This document shows positions 47,197-57,945 of a stretch of DNA of 64,000 nucleotides, one piece after another (position 1 is the first letter of the stretch; each line of letters starts with the position of its first letter). Location of the stretch: assembly GCA_002946415.1 (NCBI GenBank), contig NJPS01000015.1:1-64000 (forward strand), given 5' to 3'. The notes beneath the pieces were generated by a model, which saw only the letters and a list, made by a program, of their open reading frames with translations, had not been told where the DNA came from and ran no database searches. Source of the stretch: Rutstroemia sp. NJR-2017a BVV2. Its lineage: Eukaryota; Ascomycota; Leotiomycetes; Helotiales; Rutstroemiaceae. Made by a program: the position numbers and the translations under genes.

Positions 47197-50010
47197 ATGG
47201 AATCACCAGCGAAGCGACAGAAAGTATTCGCAGAAGCGGACGAATTTCCACCTAGATTCGATGATGAGGACGAAACTTATAGCGAGAGCGAGGAGGACGA
47301 TTTTATCGACGACAATGACTTCATAGTGAACGATCCTGGGTACAATCCTGACGAAGAACTGCAGCAGAAAAGGGCGCAGCTCGATTTCAAGCTGAAATCT
47401 ACATTTGAAGCGATCTTCGAGAAGTACGGCAAGGACTTTGATGGTGTTGGAGATGAGATCGACCTACGCACGGGGGAGATTTTGGTGGATAATGGACACT
47501 TGGCAGAAATGCAAGATGAGCGCGACGCGGGAGATAGGAGAGCTGGAGGAAATCTTCTGCGAGCCTTGACGGTTGAGCCAGAGAGCGCAACGGAAAATTC
47601 TGGTGAGGAGGATGGGGAGCATGAGGAGGATGACGCACAGAACGATACACTGGATGTGGGAGATTTGAGCGACGGAGATATGTTGGAGGACGATATGATC
47701 TTGCGCGGTTGCGACGACTTAAAGCTTGACTCTTTTGTGGGTGAAGCAATCGAAACAAAAGTCCCAACTTTTCGTGATGGATCTGAAAGCGAAGTACAGC
47801 AAACCGATGCGCCACGTCCGAACAGTAAGGTGGCTCCGTTTCCTTCTTACAATGAGCTTGTCAAATCATTTGGACCTGAAGTCGCGCCTGAAATTGTCAA
47901 TATTATCGCACGCCAGCAAGCCCAGGATGATAGTCACATCGAGCCAGCCTGGCGCGCTCCCAGTATTCCATTGGCACCCGCAGGTAAACGACCGACTTTG
48001 AAAACCTACGTCCCGCAATTGGAGATCGAACGTACTCCCTCCCCGGAACTCTCAGAATCTGTCTGGGCTCTACCTAAAGGACGTGGGCGCCCGAAGCATA
48101 GACCAGAAGGTTCGACTAGTATCCATAGTGATGGCCAAGGAGAGCTCAGTTTAATCAAGTCACGAAATACTTTCACAGCCGAGGAGGATGAATTCCTTAT
48201 TGCGAGAGTTACTGAAGCTCAAAAGCAAGGCATGCGATTTGACCAGGGAGCCATTTGGAAACGAATGGAGGACGAAAACCCCCGACATAATGGTTTTTCT
48301 TGGAAGAAGAGGTATCGCGCAAAATACTGGCATCTCTGGACAGGAAATGGTTCTGCACAGTCTCATGTCTTTGATGGTGTTGAAGACGAGTCAGAATTAG
48401 ATACAGAGTTCCGCTCGAACAACGCGCATTCAGGGCCAAGCTTTGAACGACCAGTCAGAGTTCGCAAACGTGCACAACAAGGACCAGATGTTGTAAGTTG
48501 GTCTGATGCTGTTGCCGCGATCAGGACTCTTGATAAGAGATTGCATAAGGATTTGATTAGGGATGCTCGTGCGTACGACTTCTCTGACGTCGGTCCCGTG
48601 ACGAACGAAGATGAAGGTTTAGATCTTGGGACATCTGATCGCGAAACTCCGGAAGAGGAAGATCACGAGCCAGGACTACCAACACCTACTGGCCCTGTAG
48701 TGCAAAGAATCGCACCTGTCGCAGCCAATCCGTCATATGAGTTCTCAGATGAAGAAGCTGCACCACCTACTCTAGAGAAACTACCTTTGAACACTCCCAA
48801 ATTAGAGGTCAAGAAAAAATCAAGGAAGCCGAGGACAACGAAGCCGAACGATGCCTCAGGTAAGCAGTCAAAATCACGTATTAGTCAAACAAAAGAACTA
48901 TTGGCTTCCGAAGATGTTGATGAATTGAGCCTTGGTGCGGACGATTGTCTCTATATTTGTTCGCTTCCAAAAAGAAATAAGGGGAAGAGTTCAGAACCAG
49001 CAACTTCTTTGAAAAGCGAAGAGAAAGAAGAATTGAGAAATACACTGGCAACCATCCAGCCTCGATCCGCCAAACGCGTAGTTCCTACTTCCAGCGTCTT
49101 GGAAGAATTTGACGAATTGGGCGCTGAATGGACGCCATCTACCTCTGCGAGTGTCCCTCGACTACAAAAGCCCCCGCGCCGGAACGTGGCAGATTCTGTG
49201 AATGAGCTTACTGGTTTATCTGGTAAAAAACTGAAAGATGACGAAATCGACCTCTTTGATGTGAGCAACCTCCCGGATATATCGCCAACTACCGCCCTCG
49301 AAATGCGGACAAAAGTAAAAGCAGACAGAAAAGAGAGCCTGAATGGCGTCTTTTCATCTCGGCCCGTTTCCTCGCCTAGTAATACCCCGAGCTTGCCAAA
49401 GAAAACGGGCTTGAAGCGAAAGAGGAGCGACACCGACTCGGATCTCGTCGTCGCCTGTACTTCATCAGAACAATCATCTTCCGCTATCCATCACGCAAGT
49501 CACAAGAGAGTCAAGGCAAGGTCGAGCAACAGACGTCAAGGGGCTAATGGCGAATCTGTTGTGCCATCTACTTCATCACCGCTCGAATCTTCTCCCACGA
49601 TTCGGCTGAAGAGGAGAGTTTCCCAAACCGAAAAGGATGGGCTTCTCTCTGCGAAACCATCAAAGACATCGAACCGGCACAGCCCACCAGTATCTAATTC
49701 TAGGGGCCCTCTTAGCCATACGCCGAACATCAATGCTAACAGCGCAACTTACGCAACTCCTAACAAGTCAGCGCCAGGCTCCGTCACACCATCACAAAAC
49801 GAAGCAAGAAGATCCAGAACCCCTTTACTTGACTTCATAACACCAAATCCCACCAAGTCTTCCAAGAATGAAGGCTCAAAAAACCTTCTCCAGAGCCCAA
49901 CTATGATCAAAACCCCAGGAGGCACCATGCGAAAGTGCGGTCAGGATGGATTCAGGTGCCAGAGATCCTTCTGCTTCCGATGCGGCTCGGAATCATACTC
50001 CGTGGATTAA
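47197..50010 (+). CDS. SCM3: Scm3-type CENP-A (Cse4) chaperone with Myb domain
   Basis: A single-exon gene for 937 residues. Residues 57-106 hold the Scm3 signature: LKSTFEAIFEKYGKDFDG, DEIDLRTGEILVDNGHL. An AT-hook-like KGRGRPKHR lies near 292-300 and a Myb/SANT-like domain near 325-385 (FTAEEDEFLIARV ... SWKKRYRAKYWHLW), as in filamentous-fungal Scm3 proteins. The long remainder is Ser/Lys-rich and disordered. The extreme C-terminus has a compact cysteine cluster C914-x6-C921-x4-C926-x2-C929, which could bind zinc. Scm3 delivers CENP-A to centromeric nucleosomes and is normally essential. The ATG at 47197 is the first in frame and starts MESPAKRQKV. No introns are needed to keep the frame. 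Confidence 0.87.
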   Translation: MESPAKRQKVFAEADEFPPRFDDEDETYSESEEDDFIDDNDFIVNDPGYNPDEELQQKRAQLDFKLKSTFEAIFEKYGKDFDGVGDEIDLRTGEILVDNGHLAEMQDERDAGDRRAGGNLLRALTVEPESATENSGEEDGEHEEDDAQNDTLDVGDLSDGDMLEDDMILRGCDDLKLDSFVGEAIETKVPTFRDGSESEVQQTDAPRPNSKVAPFPSYNELVKSFGPEVAPEIVNIIARQQAQDDSHIEPAWRAPSIPLAPAGKRPTLKTYVPQLEIERTPSPELSESVWALPKGRGRPKHRPEGSTSIHSDGQGELSLIKSRNTFTAEEDEFLIARVTEAQKQGMRFDQGAIWKRMEDENPRHNGFSWKKRYRAKYWHLWTGNGSAQSHVFDGVEDESELDTEFRSNNAHSGPSFERPVRVRKRAQQGPDVVSWSDAVAAIRTLDKRLHKDLIRDARAYDFSDVGPVTNEDEGLDLGTSDRETPEEEDHEPGLPTPTGPVVQRIAPVAANPSYEFSDEEAAPPTLEKLPLNTPKLEVKKKSRKPRTTKPNDASGKQSKSRISQTKELLASEDVDELSLGADDCLYICSLPKRNKGKSSEPATSLKSEEKEELRNTLATIQPRSAKRVVPTSSVLEEFDELGAEWTPSTSASVPRLQKPPRRNVADSVNELTGLSGKKLKDDEIDLFDVSNLPDISPTTALEMRTKVKADRKESLNGVFSSRPVSSPSNTPSLPKKTGLKRKRSDTDSDLVVACTSSEQSSSAIHHASHKRVKARSSNRRQGANGESVVPSTSSPLESSPTIRLKRRVSQTEKDGLLSAKPSKTSNRHSPPVSNSRGPLSHTPNINANSATYATPNKSAPGSVTPSQNEARRSRTPLLDFITPNPTKSSKNEGSKNLLQSPTMIKTPGGTMRKCGQDGFRCQRSFCFRCGSESYSVD

Positions 50011-52313
50011 TTTTGAGGGAGAGAGAAAGGAAAAAAACATTCATTTGCTGTGACTGACTGTATATACGCACGAATCACGATACGATACCCCTAGTGGCTC
50101 TTGATCCTGGGGTTGTACTGTACTCCGTAAAATTAGCTAGAACTAGAAGAATAGAAAACCTCAATCGCTTGTCTTCGAGTCATGGAAATGCCCCCGTGGA
50201 CGTTGAGATGATGCACGTTGGATGCAGGAGTTGTGACACCGAACGCCGGTAGGGAAATTGGATGGTCGGCATAGGTGTAGATTGTAATTCCGATGCTGTA
50301 AATGTCGATACGGAGTTCGCTTAGGGAAAAGTAAATTCGTCGTCCCGGATATCGTTTCCGAATGACTCTTTCCCCGCGCTCCGATGTCGGTGTGGTGGTT
50401 ACTCGTGCACCAATGGATGTTAATTGGTTTTGTCAGCAGGATAAAAGAGTAGAAGACTTTGGTTGACATAAGGGCGTGCCAATGGTCAGGTGGAAGTGGA
50501 CGTGGACTGTGCAAAGGTTCTTCCGTAGCGGAGTAAGTTGGCGAAACATGACATAATATGGGATTAAATTGCGAGACAACATGTTGGATACAAGGCGTCG
50601 GCAAGCTAGCTTCACAGTTGGGGATCAGGGAAGGATGCACATGATTTTCATGGTTTTGTTTCTAGGTAGCTTGTCGAGTAAGGTTGTGCAGAGAGAAGAA
50701 AAGGAGTAGATATGAGATGGCTTCACGAGAACCAATGCTCTGGGGCATGGTGTTCTGCTGTTGAGATTTTTTTTTTCAATATTTCACTAGAGTATGGATC
50801 CTATTAATCATAAGCAAGCAGCAAGCCGCAAGCTACATAACCTTACCAAGTCAATTGACAAAGTAAAAGGCGTGATGAAGGCTCTAGAATTGCCCAACTT
50901 CAGGGAGACGCATCCACTCTTCAAGCGGTCGTGTTCCCTATAAGCAGTATTAAGAGAGTGTGACACATAGATGACCGTGTACGTTAAGTCTTCACGATGT
51001 TGAAATAAAATTTTCGTCGGGTGGGGGGATGGGTGGAGTGCGATGGAGAGGAGTTCCTTTGGGGGAAAGGTTGGAGAGGGTTGGGGACTATGAGGTGGAG
51101 TGGAGCAGGTACAAAGGTAGTGTGCTCCGTGAGTTCTGGTTCTGGGTCTGGGTCTGGGTCTGGGTTTGGGTTTAGGTTTGGTTCGGGGTTGGTTCTATAC
51201 ACGATGTTGACATGGAGATGGCATGATGGGGAGTGGGTTGGGTATACGGGATGGGAGAGAATGGGATGGGATAGGAGGTGTTGCTTGGTTGCTTGCGTAT
51301 GTGTTATGTTTGTGCTTACGTGCGACGTGCGGCGTGCTCTTCGAGATGAGACTGCTACCGATATTGTAGGCAGCCAGAACAAACAGCCTTATCACAGATT
51401 GGTGATGAATCAGCCAGCTCCTTTTGTAAGCAACCGACGCGGATGCTGGGATAAATGGAAAATGGAAAATGGATGCCATTCACTCGCAAGCGCGTACTCC
51501 ATCCCATATGCACTTCTGACTCCGACAGTCGTTTTGTGGCTTCGATCATCATGTCATCAAGCACTTGGAAAGGCGTACCACCAGGAATCCCTCGCAGGAA
51601 CCAATTACCTCTGCGGACTCCGCATGCCGCCGGACTACATTCGAACCAGCCCGCGATCCCGCATGGCGGATCCTTGTTGGGTGATGCATCGGTCAAGCTG
51701 TTTAAGCCTTTGGCACGCACAGACAATCACCAATCCCAGCATGATTTTCGTTGGTTTTTCTATTTTCCTCCTGGCAGACACACACTTGAGCACGTTGGTG
51801 GTGGGTGCTGTGTATGTCTATGCACTGGCGGTCATCATCAAGGGCGCGCGCGCTCGCCGAATCTTACAGCATTTGACTCATCTTATGCTTTTTCATGCTA
51901 TGCTTTATGGAGTCTGGAAAAGGTATCTTATAAAGGTATGACATGCTCCTCCTATTTAACATCTACCCAAACATACATCCTATCCCAAATTCTATCAATT
52001 CCATTACGTCGGTAGAAATCCAGCTACTATTTAAGTTGTCTTGTTTCGCTCTACCTTGCTCAACATCCTCCCTCGTCGGCATGCGATATCTTGGTACTTC
52101 CTTATCAATATCAATATCTACATCAAGCCTTGTCCTCCTTATACTTCTTGTCCTCCACCCAAAAGTTCGGGGTGCATATTTCCCCGCATGACCTTTCATC
52201 CAATTACATACTTTAACTATTTTCCTTCCTCCTATATCGCAACTTGATCTCTGCATTCTCAATTGCATTTCAAATCTTCCTCCTCCTCCTGCGTCATCGC
52301 ACCGTCAGACAAA
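50011..52313. other. 2.3 kb intergenic region with TTTGGG/TCTGGG-like tract
   Basis: No gene supported. A plus-strand open frame (51021-51941) and overlapping minus frames have simple-sequence character and no motif. A G-rich tract at about 51130-51190 (units of TCTGGG and TTTGGG) is a microsatellite. The last 250 bp before the arrestin start is C/T-rich, typical of a fungal leader. Confidence 0.55.
51131..51190. repeat. Degenerate TCTGGG/TTTGGG hexamer tract
   Basis: About ten units of TCTGGG passing into TTTGGG, TTTAGG and TTCGGG. It resembles a telomeric repeat but is not the fungal TTAGGG array, so it is best called a simple repeat. A shorter tract of similar character (GGGTTTGGGTTTGGGTTTGAG) occurs near 60815-60845. 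Confidence 0.75.
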
Positions 52314-53840
52314 ATGTCTTCTTCCACCTCTACTTCCAGCACAATTGCCAACTACGCGAAGAAGATCAACCAAACCCGACGAACGGGCGTTGAAATACTT
52401 CTCGATAACCACCATGATGGAAAAGTCTACACAACGTTCGATGCACTTTCTGGCACCGCTTCGATCTCCGCTCCTCACGATGCGCAATTCGATGAAATAC
52501 AAATCACCTTAGAAGGTGTTACCCGAACATATGTCGAAACTGTCTCTCCGGCTAGTACAACATCTAAAACCAGAGCCGTCCACAAATTCTTAAAGCTTGT
52601 CATGCCAATTCAAGCATCCAGTTACCCTTCTCCAAGAATCGCCGAAGCCGGCAAAACATACACGTTCCCATTCAACTTCGTTATTCCCCAGCAACTTCTC
52701 CCCACAGCATGCGCACATGAACGTGATGCCGAGCATGTGCATGTGGCGCACTTACAGCTTCCACCGAGCATGGGTGACAGAGACATTTCTATCCAAGATG
52801 ACTTGTCGCCAGAAATGGGCAAGGTCCAATATTCGATCAACGTGAGAGTGCTCAAAAAAGGCGAAGCTGGTGCAAAGCCGACCACGCTTGTGGAAGGATT
52901 GAGAAAACTCCAAATTATCCCAGCGGTAGCGGAAGCACCTCCTATGAGCATTAGTGCTGACGATGGAGACGAATATATTCTTTCAAAAACGAAGGCTTTG
53001 AAGAAAGGAATGTTTTCTGGAAAACTCGGAAGAATAACCGTTTCAACATCGCAGACTGGCGCCATTGTGCTCCCGGCTCCCGAGAGCTCATCTGTAGCTG
53101 GTACTATGGCAACAGTCGAACTTCGATTTGATCCACACGATGCCGACTATCAACCTCCTCGTCTTGGTGGTCTCGTCACCAAGATTAAGGCAATGACTTT
53201 CTTTGCTGCCAAACCAGCCAAATCATTACCCACAAGGACGAGCTTAGTCAAGAACTATGAAGCCCTTAGACAATTCTACCATACATCCGTACCCCTCTCA
53301 TCAAGATGTGTTGAGACGGTATCATGGAAGAAACATTTACCGCAACCTGCATACGCTCGCCGAGGTTCTACCGTCTCGTCGAGCTCCTCAGAATACTCGG
53401 ATAGTACCTTGGTCCAAAAGAAAACCGAAGACAAAATCTACTACACAGCGAAGATCTTAGTTCCAATTACCTTACCATCCTCCAAAACGTGGCTACCTTC
53501 CTTCCACTCATGCATCGTATCTCGCACCTACAGCCTTGACCTTACATTATCTATCCACACACCCGGCGCAGGCATTCCCGCCTCTTCCGTCTCGCTCCGT
53601 CTTCCTGTTCAAATCGCAGCACAGGGCAACAGGTCCGCTCCGGTCCCTCTCACGGCCGCCGAAGCTGCAGCCGAGCTCGCTGATGCAAACGAGTACTTGA
53701 GACCGAGAGTGATCGAGGTTCCCAGCGAGGCTTTCGTAGCGAACAGTGTTTTACGCACGTCGGCTGCACCAGAACTGCCGCCGAGTTATGAAGATTTTGA
53801 GGAATCTCGAAGACAGGTGGTGTCTCCTTCGAGATGTTAA
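52314..53840 (+). CDS. Alpha-arrestin-like protein with C-terminal PPxY motif
   Basis: A single-exon gene for 508 residues, start MSSSTST at 52314. The N-terminal half reads as an arrestin N domain: VEILLDNHHDGKVYTTFDALSGTASISAP, FDEIQITLEGVTRTYVE, KTYTFPFNFVIPQQLL. The second half carries arrestin C-like strands (DKIYYTAKILVPITLP, RTYSLDLTLSIHTPG). Near the end LPPSYEDFEE (PPSY at 489-492) is a PY motif of the kind bound by the WW domains of Rsp5/Nedd4 ubiquitin ligases. Fungal arrestin-related proteins use this to direct ubiquitination and endocytosis of plasma-membrane transporters. A role as ligase adaptor is inference from the motif. The target is unknown. A Ser-rich stretch lies near 360-375. 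Confidence 0.8.
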   Translation: MSSSTSTSSTIANYAKKINQTRRTGVEILLDNHHDGKVYTTFDALSGTASISAPHDAQFDEIQITLEGVTRTYVETVSPASTTSKTRAVHKFLKLVMPIQASSYPSPRIAEAGKTYTFPFNFVIPQQLLPTACAHERDAEHVHVAHLQLPPSMGDRDISIQDDLSPEMGKVQYSINVRVLKKGEAGAKPTTLVEGLRKLQIIPAVAEAPPMSISADDGDEYILSKTKALKKGMFSGKLGRITVSTSQTGAIVLPAPESSSVAGTMATVELRFDPHDADYQPPRLGGLVTKIKAMTFFAAKPAKSLPTRTSLVKNYEALRQFYHTSVPLSSRCVETVSWKKHLPQPAYARRGSTVSSSSSEYSDSTLVQKKTEDKIYYTAKILVPITLPSSKTWLPSFHSCIVSRTYSLDLTLSIHTPGAGIPASSVSLRLPVQIAAQGNRSAPVPLTAAEAAAELADANEYLRPRVIEVPSEAFVANSVLRTSAAPELPPSYEDFEESRRQVVSPSRC

Positions 53841-55024
53841 TTTCACCTTGCTCTAATGGCGTCATTTGGGATTTTAAAATGATTTTTTTTTTTGGTTGCG
53901 TTAAAAGAATGGGGTTTGGGTATTCGGTGTACTGGGGATATCCATTTATTATTGTTGGGTTTATTTTGCAATGGAGGAGGATGATGGATGATTATCGGAT
54001 GGATCTGTAGGGAGTCACATATAAAAAGATACCCCCCTATTTATAGATGATGAGTAATAAAATAATATCATGTTTTCACCAAAGCGTCGTCGCTCGTTCA
54101 ATTGTTCGACGTTGCCAGAATCTTTTAAAACTCTACATTATTTGACCTTTCCAGAATCTTTTGAAACGACTTCCATGTGCTTCCGTAAAGAAGAACATAA
54201 ACGCCCTCCTTCGATTGAGACCCACCAGCAGCACAGATCTTCTGACGCTGTGTACCTTGGACATTACCGGTATAAGCCTCCCGTGTGACTCCACCAACCA
54301 GGAATTTCCAGGATGTACAACGCAGCGCGTTTAAATCATAGGCTCTTGAGCGTCTTTGAGGCTGATTCCCAGCCCTGCATATTCTTTTTATACAGAGGTT
54401 ATGATGTATGACGATTGTTGGTAGGAACGTTAGTTATCCTGTGCGCGATAATATAATTTAATCCTCACGAATGCTCGACCGACTGCAAGACCTTGAAATT
54501 GATTCGTTTTTGGACAGCCATATTACTGTTACCCCATCCCATATTCACACCTCACACCTCACCTCGCACCTAACACCTCACACTTCCCACCTCATCACGA
54601 TCTCACCGCTTGTCCGATCCATTCATTTACGGCAAAATCAGCCTACGAAGCACAAGCAAAAACCACCATACCTCAGGTTCTAAGATTTGCCAGCTCATGC
54701 CCAACCAGAAGGCACGGTAAGGCAAGGCAAGGCAACGTCAGGTCAGATCAGGTCATGACTGCGTGGTGAAAATTGCCCAGCAAAAAGCCCAAAAGGAAAC
54801 GTCGTTTTCTGATTCACGAATGATAAAATTCAATTTGACCATTTTCTGCTTGAATATACATTACTTGGGTGCTTCTCTTTCGATGTGCGCAAATACAGTG
54901 CAGAACGAGCCCAGAACACCGCAGATGCGATATGCACATCAGATCTGATTCACTGACCACTTGATTCGAGAGCATATTCTTTGCCAGTATATACTTGCGA
55001 AAGTTAAGTGCCGTCTGTATCATT
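53841..55024. other. Intergenic; low-complexity CACCT repeats near 54540-54600
   Basis: No gene supported. A T run lies near 53883-53892. Near 54545-54595 the sequence repeats CACCTCACACCTCAC-type units, and near 54715-54765 AAGGCAAGGCAAGG and GGTCAGATCAGGTCA units occur. These are simple-sequence tracts upstream of the DUF7514 gene. Confidence 0.55.
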
Positions 55025-57322
55025 ATGGCGCAAACGGACGAACAACCTCAAGCTCAACCCGAAGCCCAACCTCAGCCAGAACCGCAACCACAGTCACAGT
55101 CACAGTCACAGTCACAGTCGCAGTCACAGTCGCAATCGGAATCAAAGTCGCAGTCGCAGTCGCAGTCGCAAAGTCAAACACCAAACGTGGACCCGAAAGA
55201 ATTCTATGGGTATCTGTTCAGTGCAGATAAAGGTCCGACTAAAGTGCTGAATTTGCTGCTAAGAGGAATCGCGAACCACATTGTAAGTGAACCCCGCATT
55301 GCACACCTCAAATCCGAACCCAGATCCAAACCCAAACCCAAACATCGAAACTCTTTTACTTACCAACCTCGCAGATAGAAAACGTGGGGAACAAAGATGA
55401 TAAACATCTAACGCCGGAGAAGTTGGCTCTTTTTTATAAAGCTGTGGGCGGAAATTATGATTGTAAGGTTACTGTCTTTCTACCGGTTTGAGGGCTGAAG
55501 CTAATAGATTGGATTTCTTATAGCACTCTTCGTCGACACGACACATACCTCGATATCATGGATATATGCTTCCATAGGCTGCCAGCATAGTCTACAACCT
55601 ACGAAGAATGAATTTGCACCTCCTTCAATACCGTGTCTTACAGAGCGGGGGTTTGTGAGATGGCAATCAATCGAAATTCTGTTAGGCCCAGAGGAACATG
55701 TTCCATTCATCCAAACCGCAGTACGAGAATTCAACATTAAGAATCCAGAAACAGGGGAGAGATTTCCGATAGATTTGCCCAAAGAAGCTTTCCCTTTGGT
55801 ACCAGATGCAGATATAGAGAAATGGCACAGAACTTGCGCGGAGAAATTGCGTGAACGTGCCACTCCAGACGTCGAAGAGGAAACTCCCGCTGCCGCTGCC
55901 GGTCCCGCTCCCGCCACCTCTACCTCTACCGCTCCTAGCCCGGACCTACCGCCTCGACCAAAGGTGCAGGCAACATACGTTCACGTTCGACCTTCACCTC
56001 GAGTACCCGAGCCTAGTGCGGATAATACCGATCATCCTCGTACTAGTTACTTCGAACCCTCCACACGTCGACCTACTCGACCAATTCCATACGCTCACGT
56101 CTCATCGCATACACACTCAGAGTCGTACTCAAGACCTCAGCAACGACCACCGCTTAATCGCTCTCCTACTCACCGCACCAGACAATTCCTCGCTCCAGAA
56201 GAACCCTATGAACCCCGCCTTTCTCGACCCCGCCATCGCAGTTTCCCCAACCTTAGCTCCCCCTCATCACCCGACGCTCCAATGCACCACCCCCCCCAAG
56301 CCGAAGCGGACTCCCGTCATCCTTACCGCGCATCCGACCCTTCGCGCGCCTCTCACGCAGCCCATCCCCGTCGTCACAGCCACCCACGCCATGCTCGTCC
56401 TCCACCATCCGCATCCGATCTCTCCTCAACCGAGTCCGACACCAGCGTAACATCCGACTCCGAAGCCGACGACCCTTCCCCAAAAACCCGCACCCAGCCG
56501 ATAAAAACCCGACCCGGGGTCGACCATCGTCATCCGCACCGCACTTACGTATCGCGAAGTGCGGAAGCCGTAGACGCGACTGGTCACCCGTCCCGGAAGT
56601 TCTTCCCCTCTACTGCTCCTAATAGCTCTGTGCCGAGTCCGGTCGGGGAAAGCCGAGAACGAGATCGAGGCTCGGACAGGCAGAGAGATATTGAGGAGAA
56701 ATTCAGGAGGGGTGCTTATCCAATCCCGATAGACCTGAACGGGAAATTGAGCGCGCCATTTTTGACGAATAGAAGGAAACGAGAATCTGGGTCCGGACCC
56801 GAACCGGTTCCGGAGAGAAGAGAAGCCCGAGACGGAAGGAGTGATACTCGAGGGGGTCCTGGCGTGAAGTGGAGAGATTTGGGCCATATTGCGGAGATGT
56901 GGAGGAATGGTGGAGCGAGAGGTGAGGCAATGGGGCTGGGTGGTCATGGACCGAGCGCGGGATCGAGCCCGGTGAGAGAAGGCTTGGGGAGTAGAAGACA
57001 TAGTCGAGGAGATGATAGGTCGGATAGGGAACGAGAGCGCGATAGAGAGCGCGAGAGGGAACGGGATGAGAGGGAGAGTAGGGAGAGAGATAGAGATTAT
57101 AAGAGGAGACCGGAGAGACCGAGGTTGCAGACGAGACATAGTAGTCATGAGGAAATACCTACTCGAAGAATGAGAGCGGAGAGGGATTATGATTCGAGGA
57201 GTTTTAGGGAGAGGGATAGGGATAGGGAGAGGGAAAGGGAGAGGGATAGAGAGAGACGGCCCGTCAGCCCGGTTAGAGGGGTGGATGGGAGGAAATATCC
57301 GCCGCAGGATATTTATCGCTAG
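55025..57322 (+). CDS. DUF7514-type protein with Gln-Ser repeats and RE/RD-rich tail
   Basis: Exons: 55025-55282, 55375-55462, 55524-57322; 714 residues. The N-terminus is Gln/Pro-rich, then a (Gln-Ser)n run (about 22-54) encoded by CAGTCA/CAGTCG hexamers. The conserved domain (about 60-260) crosses both introns: FYGYLFSADKGPTKVLNLLLRGIANHI, KLALFYKAVGGNYD, SISWIYASIGCQHSLQ, PCLTERGFVRWQSIEILLGPEEHVPF. I associate this layout with the fungal domain of unknown function DUF7514. The rest is disordered, with Pro/His/Arg-rich segments and a C-terminal Arg/Glu/Asp-rich stretch (RDRERERERDE) resembling the RE/RD tracts of RNA-processing proteins. Function is unknown. The joins IANHI-IENVGN and GGNYD-SLFVDTT keep the frame. 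Confidence 0.78.
55083..55170 (+). repeat. Coding CAGTCA/CAGTCG hexanucleotide microsatellite
   Basis: A run of CAGTCA and CAGTCG units, with one TCGGAATCAAAGTCG interruption, encodes the Gln-Ser repeat of the DUF7514 protein. Unit number is likely to vary among strains. Confidence 0.8.
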
Positions 57323-57945
57323 GCACGGGCTGGGTTGGATGCGGGGGTTGGTTTGAGTGAAGAGATGGGATTTGGAATAGCGATGGATGGTTTTATTGGT
57401 ATATTGGAAAGCACATTTAGCAATTGCTGGGTTGGAGGAATGTCCTAGGAATGGATGGATGGATGGAGGGATGAGGTAGAAGGAACTCGGAGATGATGAA
57501 TTATGACCAGATCTTTTTAACTTATATGTTGTGTTTGAGATCTATGGATGGAGGGAGGAACTCCTAGCACTGACTAAATACTTTGCTGTTTTGATGTAGA
57601 GTAGAGGAGGTGAGGAAATATTAGTCCGCTCTTTTGTCCTCTTGGAGAACGACAATATATAGATATATAGCTTTCAAGCTCTGAATTGATACTATTAGTC
57701 TGTGCTCATGTGTTTGTGTAGTAAAGCTCTCCCTGTTGGTGCTATGTTGGTAGGTTATACCCCAATACTTGTGGGGCGCTCTCCGGTAAGAGCCTCCTCC
57801 TCCTGTAACTTAGATATCCCACGTCTTGATTTGAGCATTGAAAGATCTTGGAGCCTTGGATATGTCAATCACGTGGCCTATCACTGGACGTGACTGACAG
57901 CATAACGAGCACACCTCAGCAAGAATAACTAATCGCAATGACAAT
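57323..57945. other. Intergenic, nothing recognised
   Basis: Spacer between two plus-strand genes with a few GGATGGATGGATGG units near 57453-57470. It must contain the GCP2 promoter. Confidence 0.5.

Noticed and set aside
51131..51190. Interstitial telomere
   Set aside because: Units are TCTGGG/TTTGGG, not TTAGGG, and degrade quickly; a microsatellite explains them better.
51021..51941. Plus-strand open frame of 306 codons
   Set aside because: It begins in a G-rich simple repeat (Ser-Gly runs), several overlapping frames are open on both strands, and no motif is visible.
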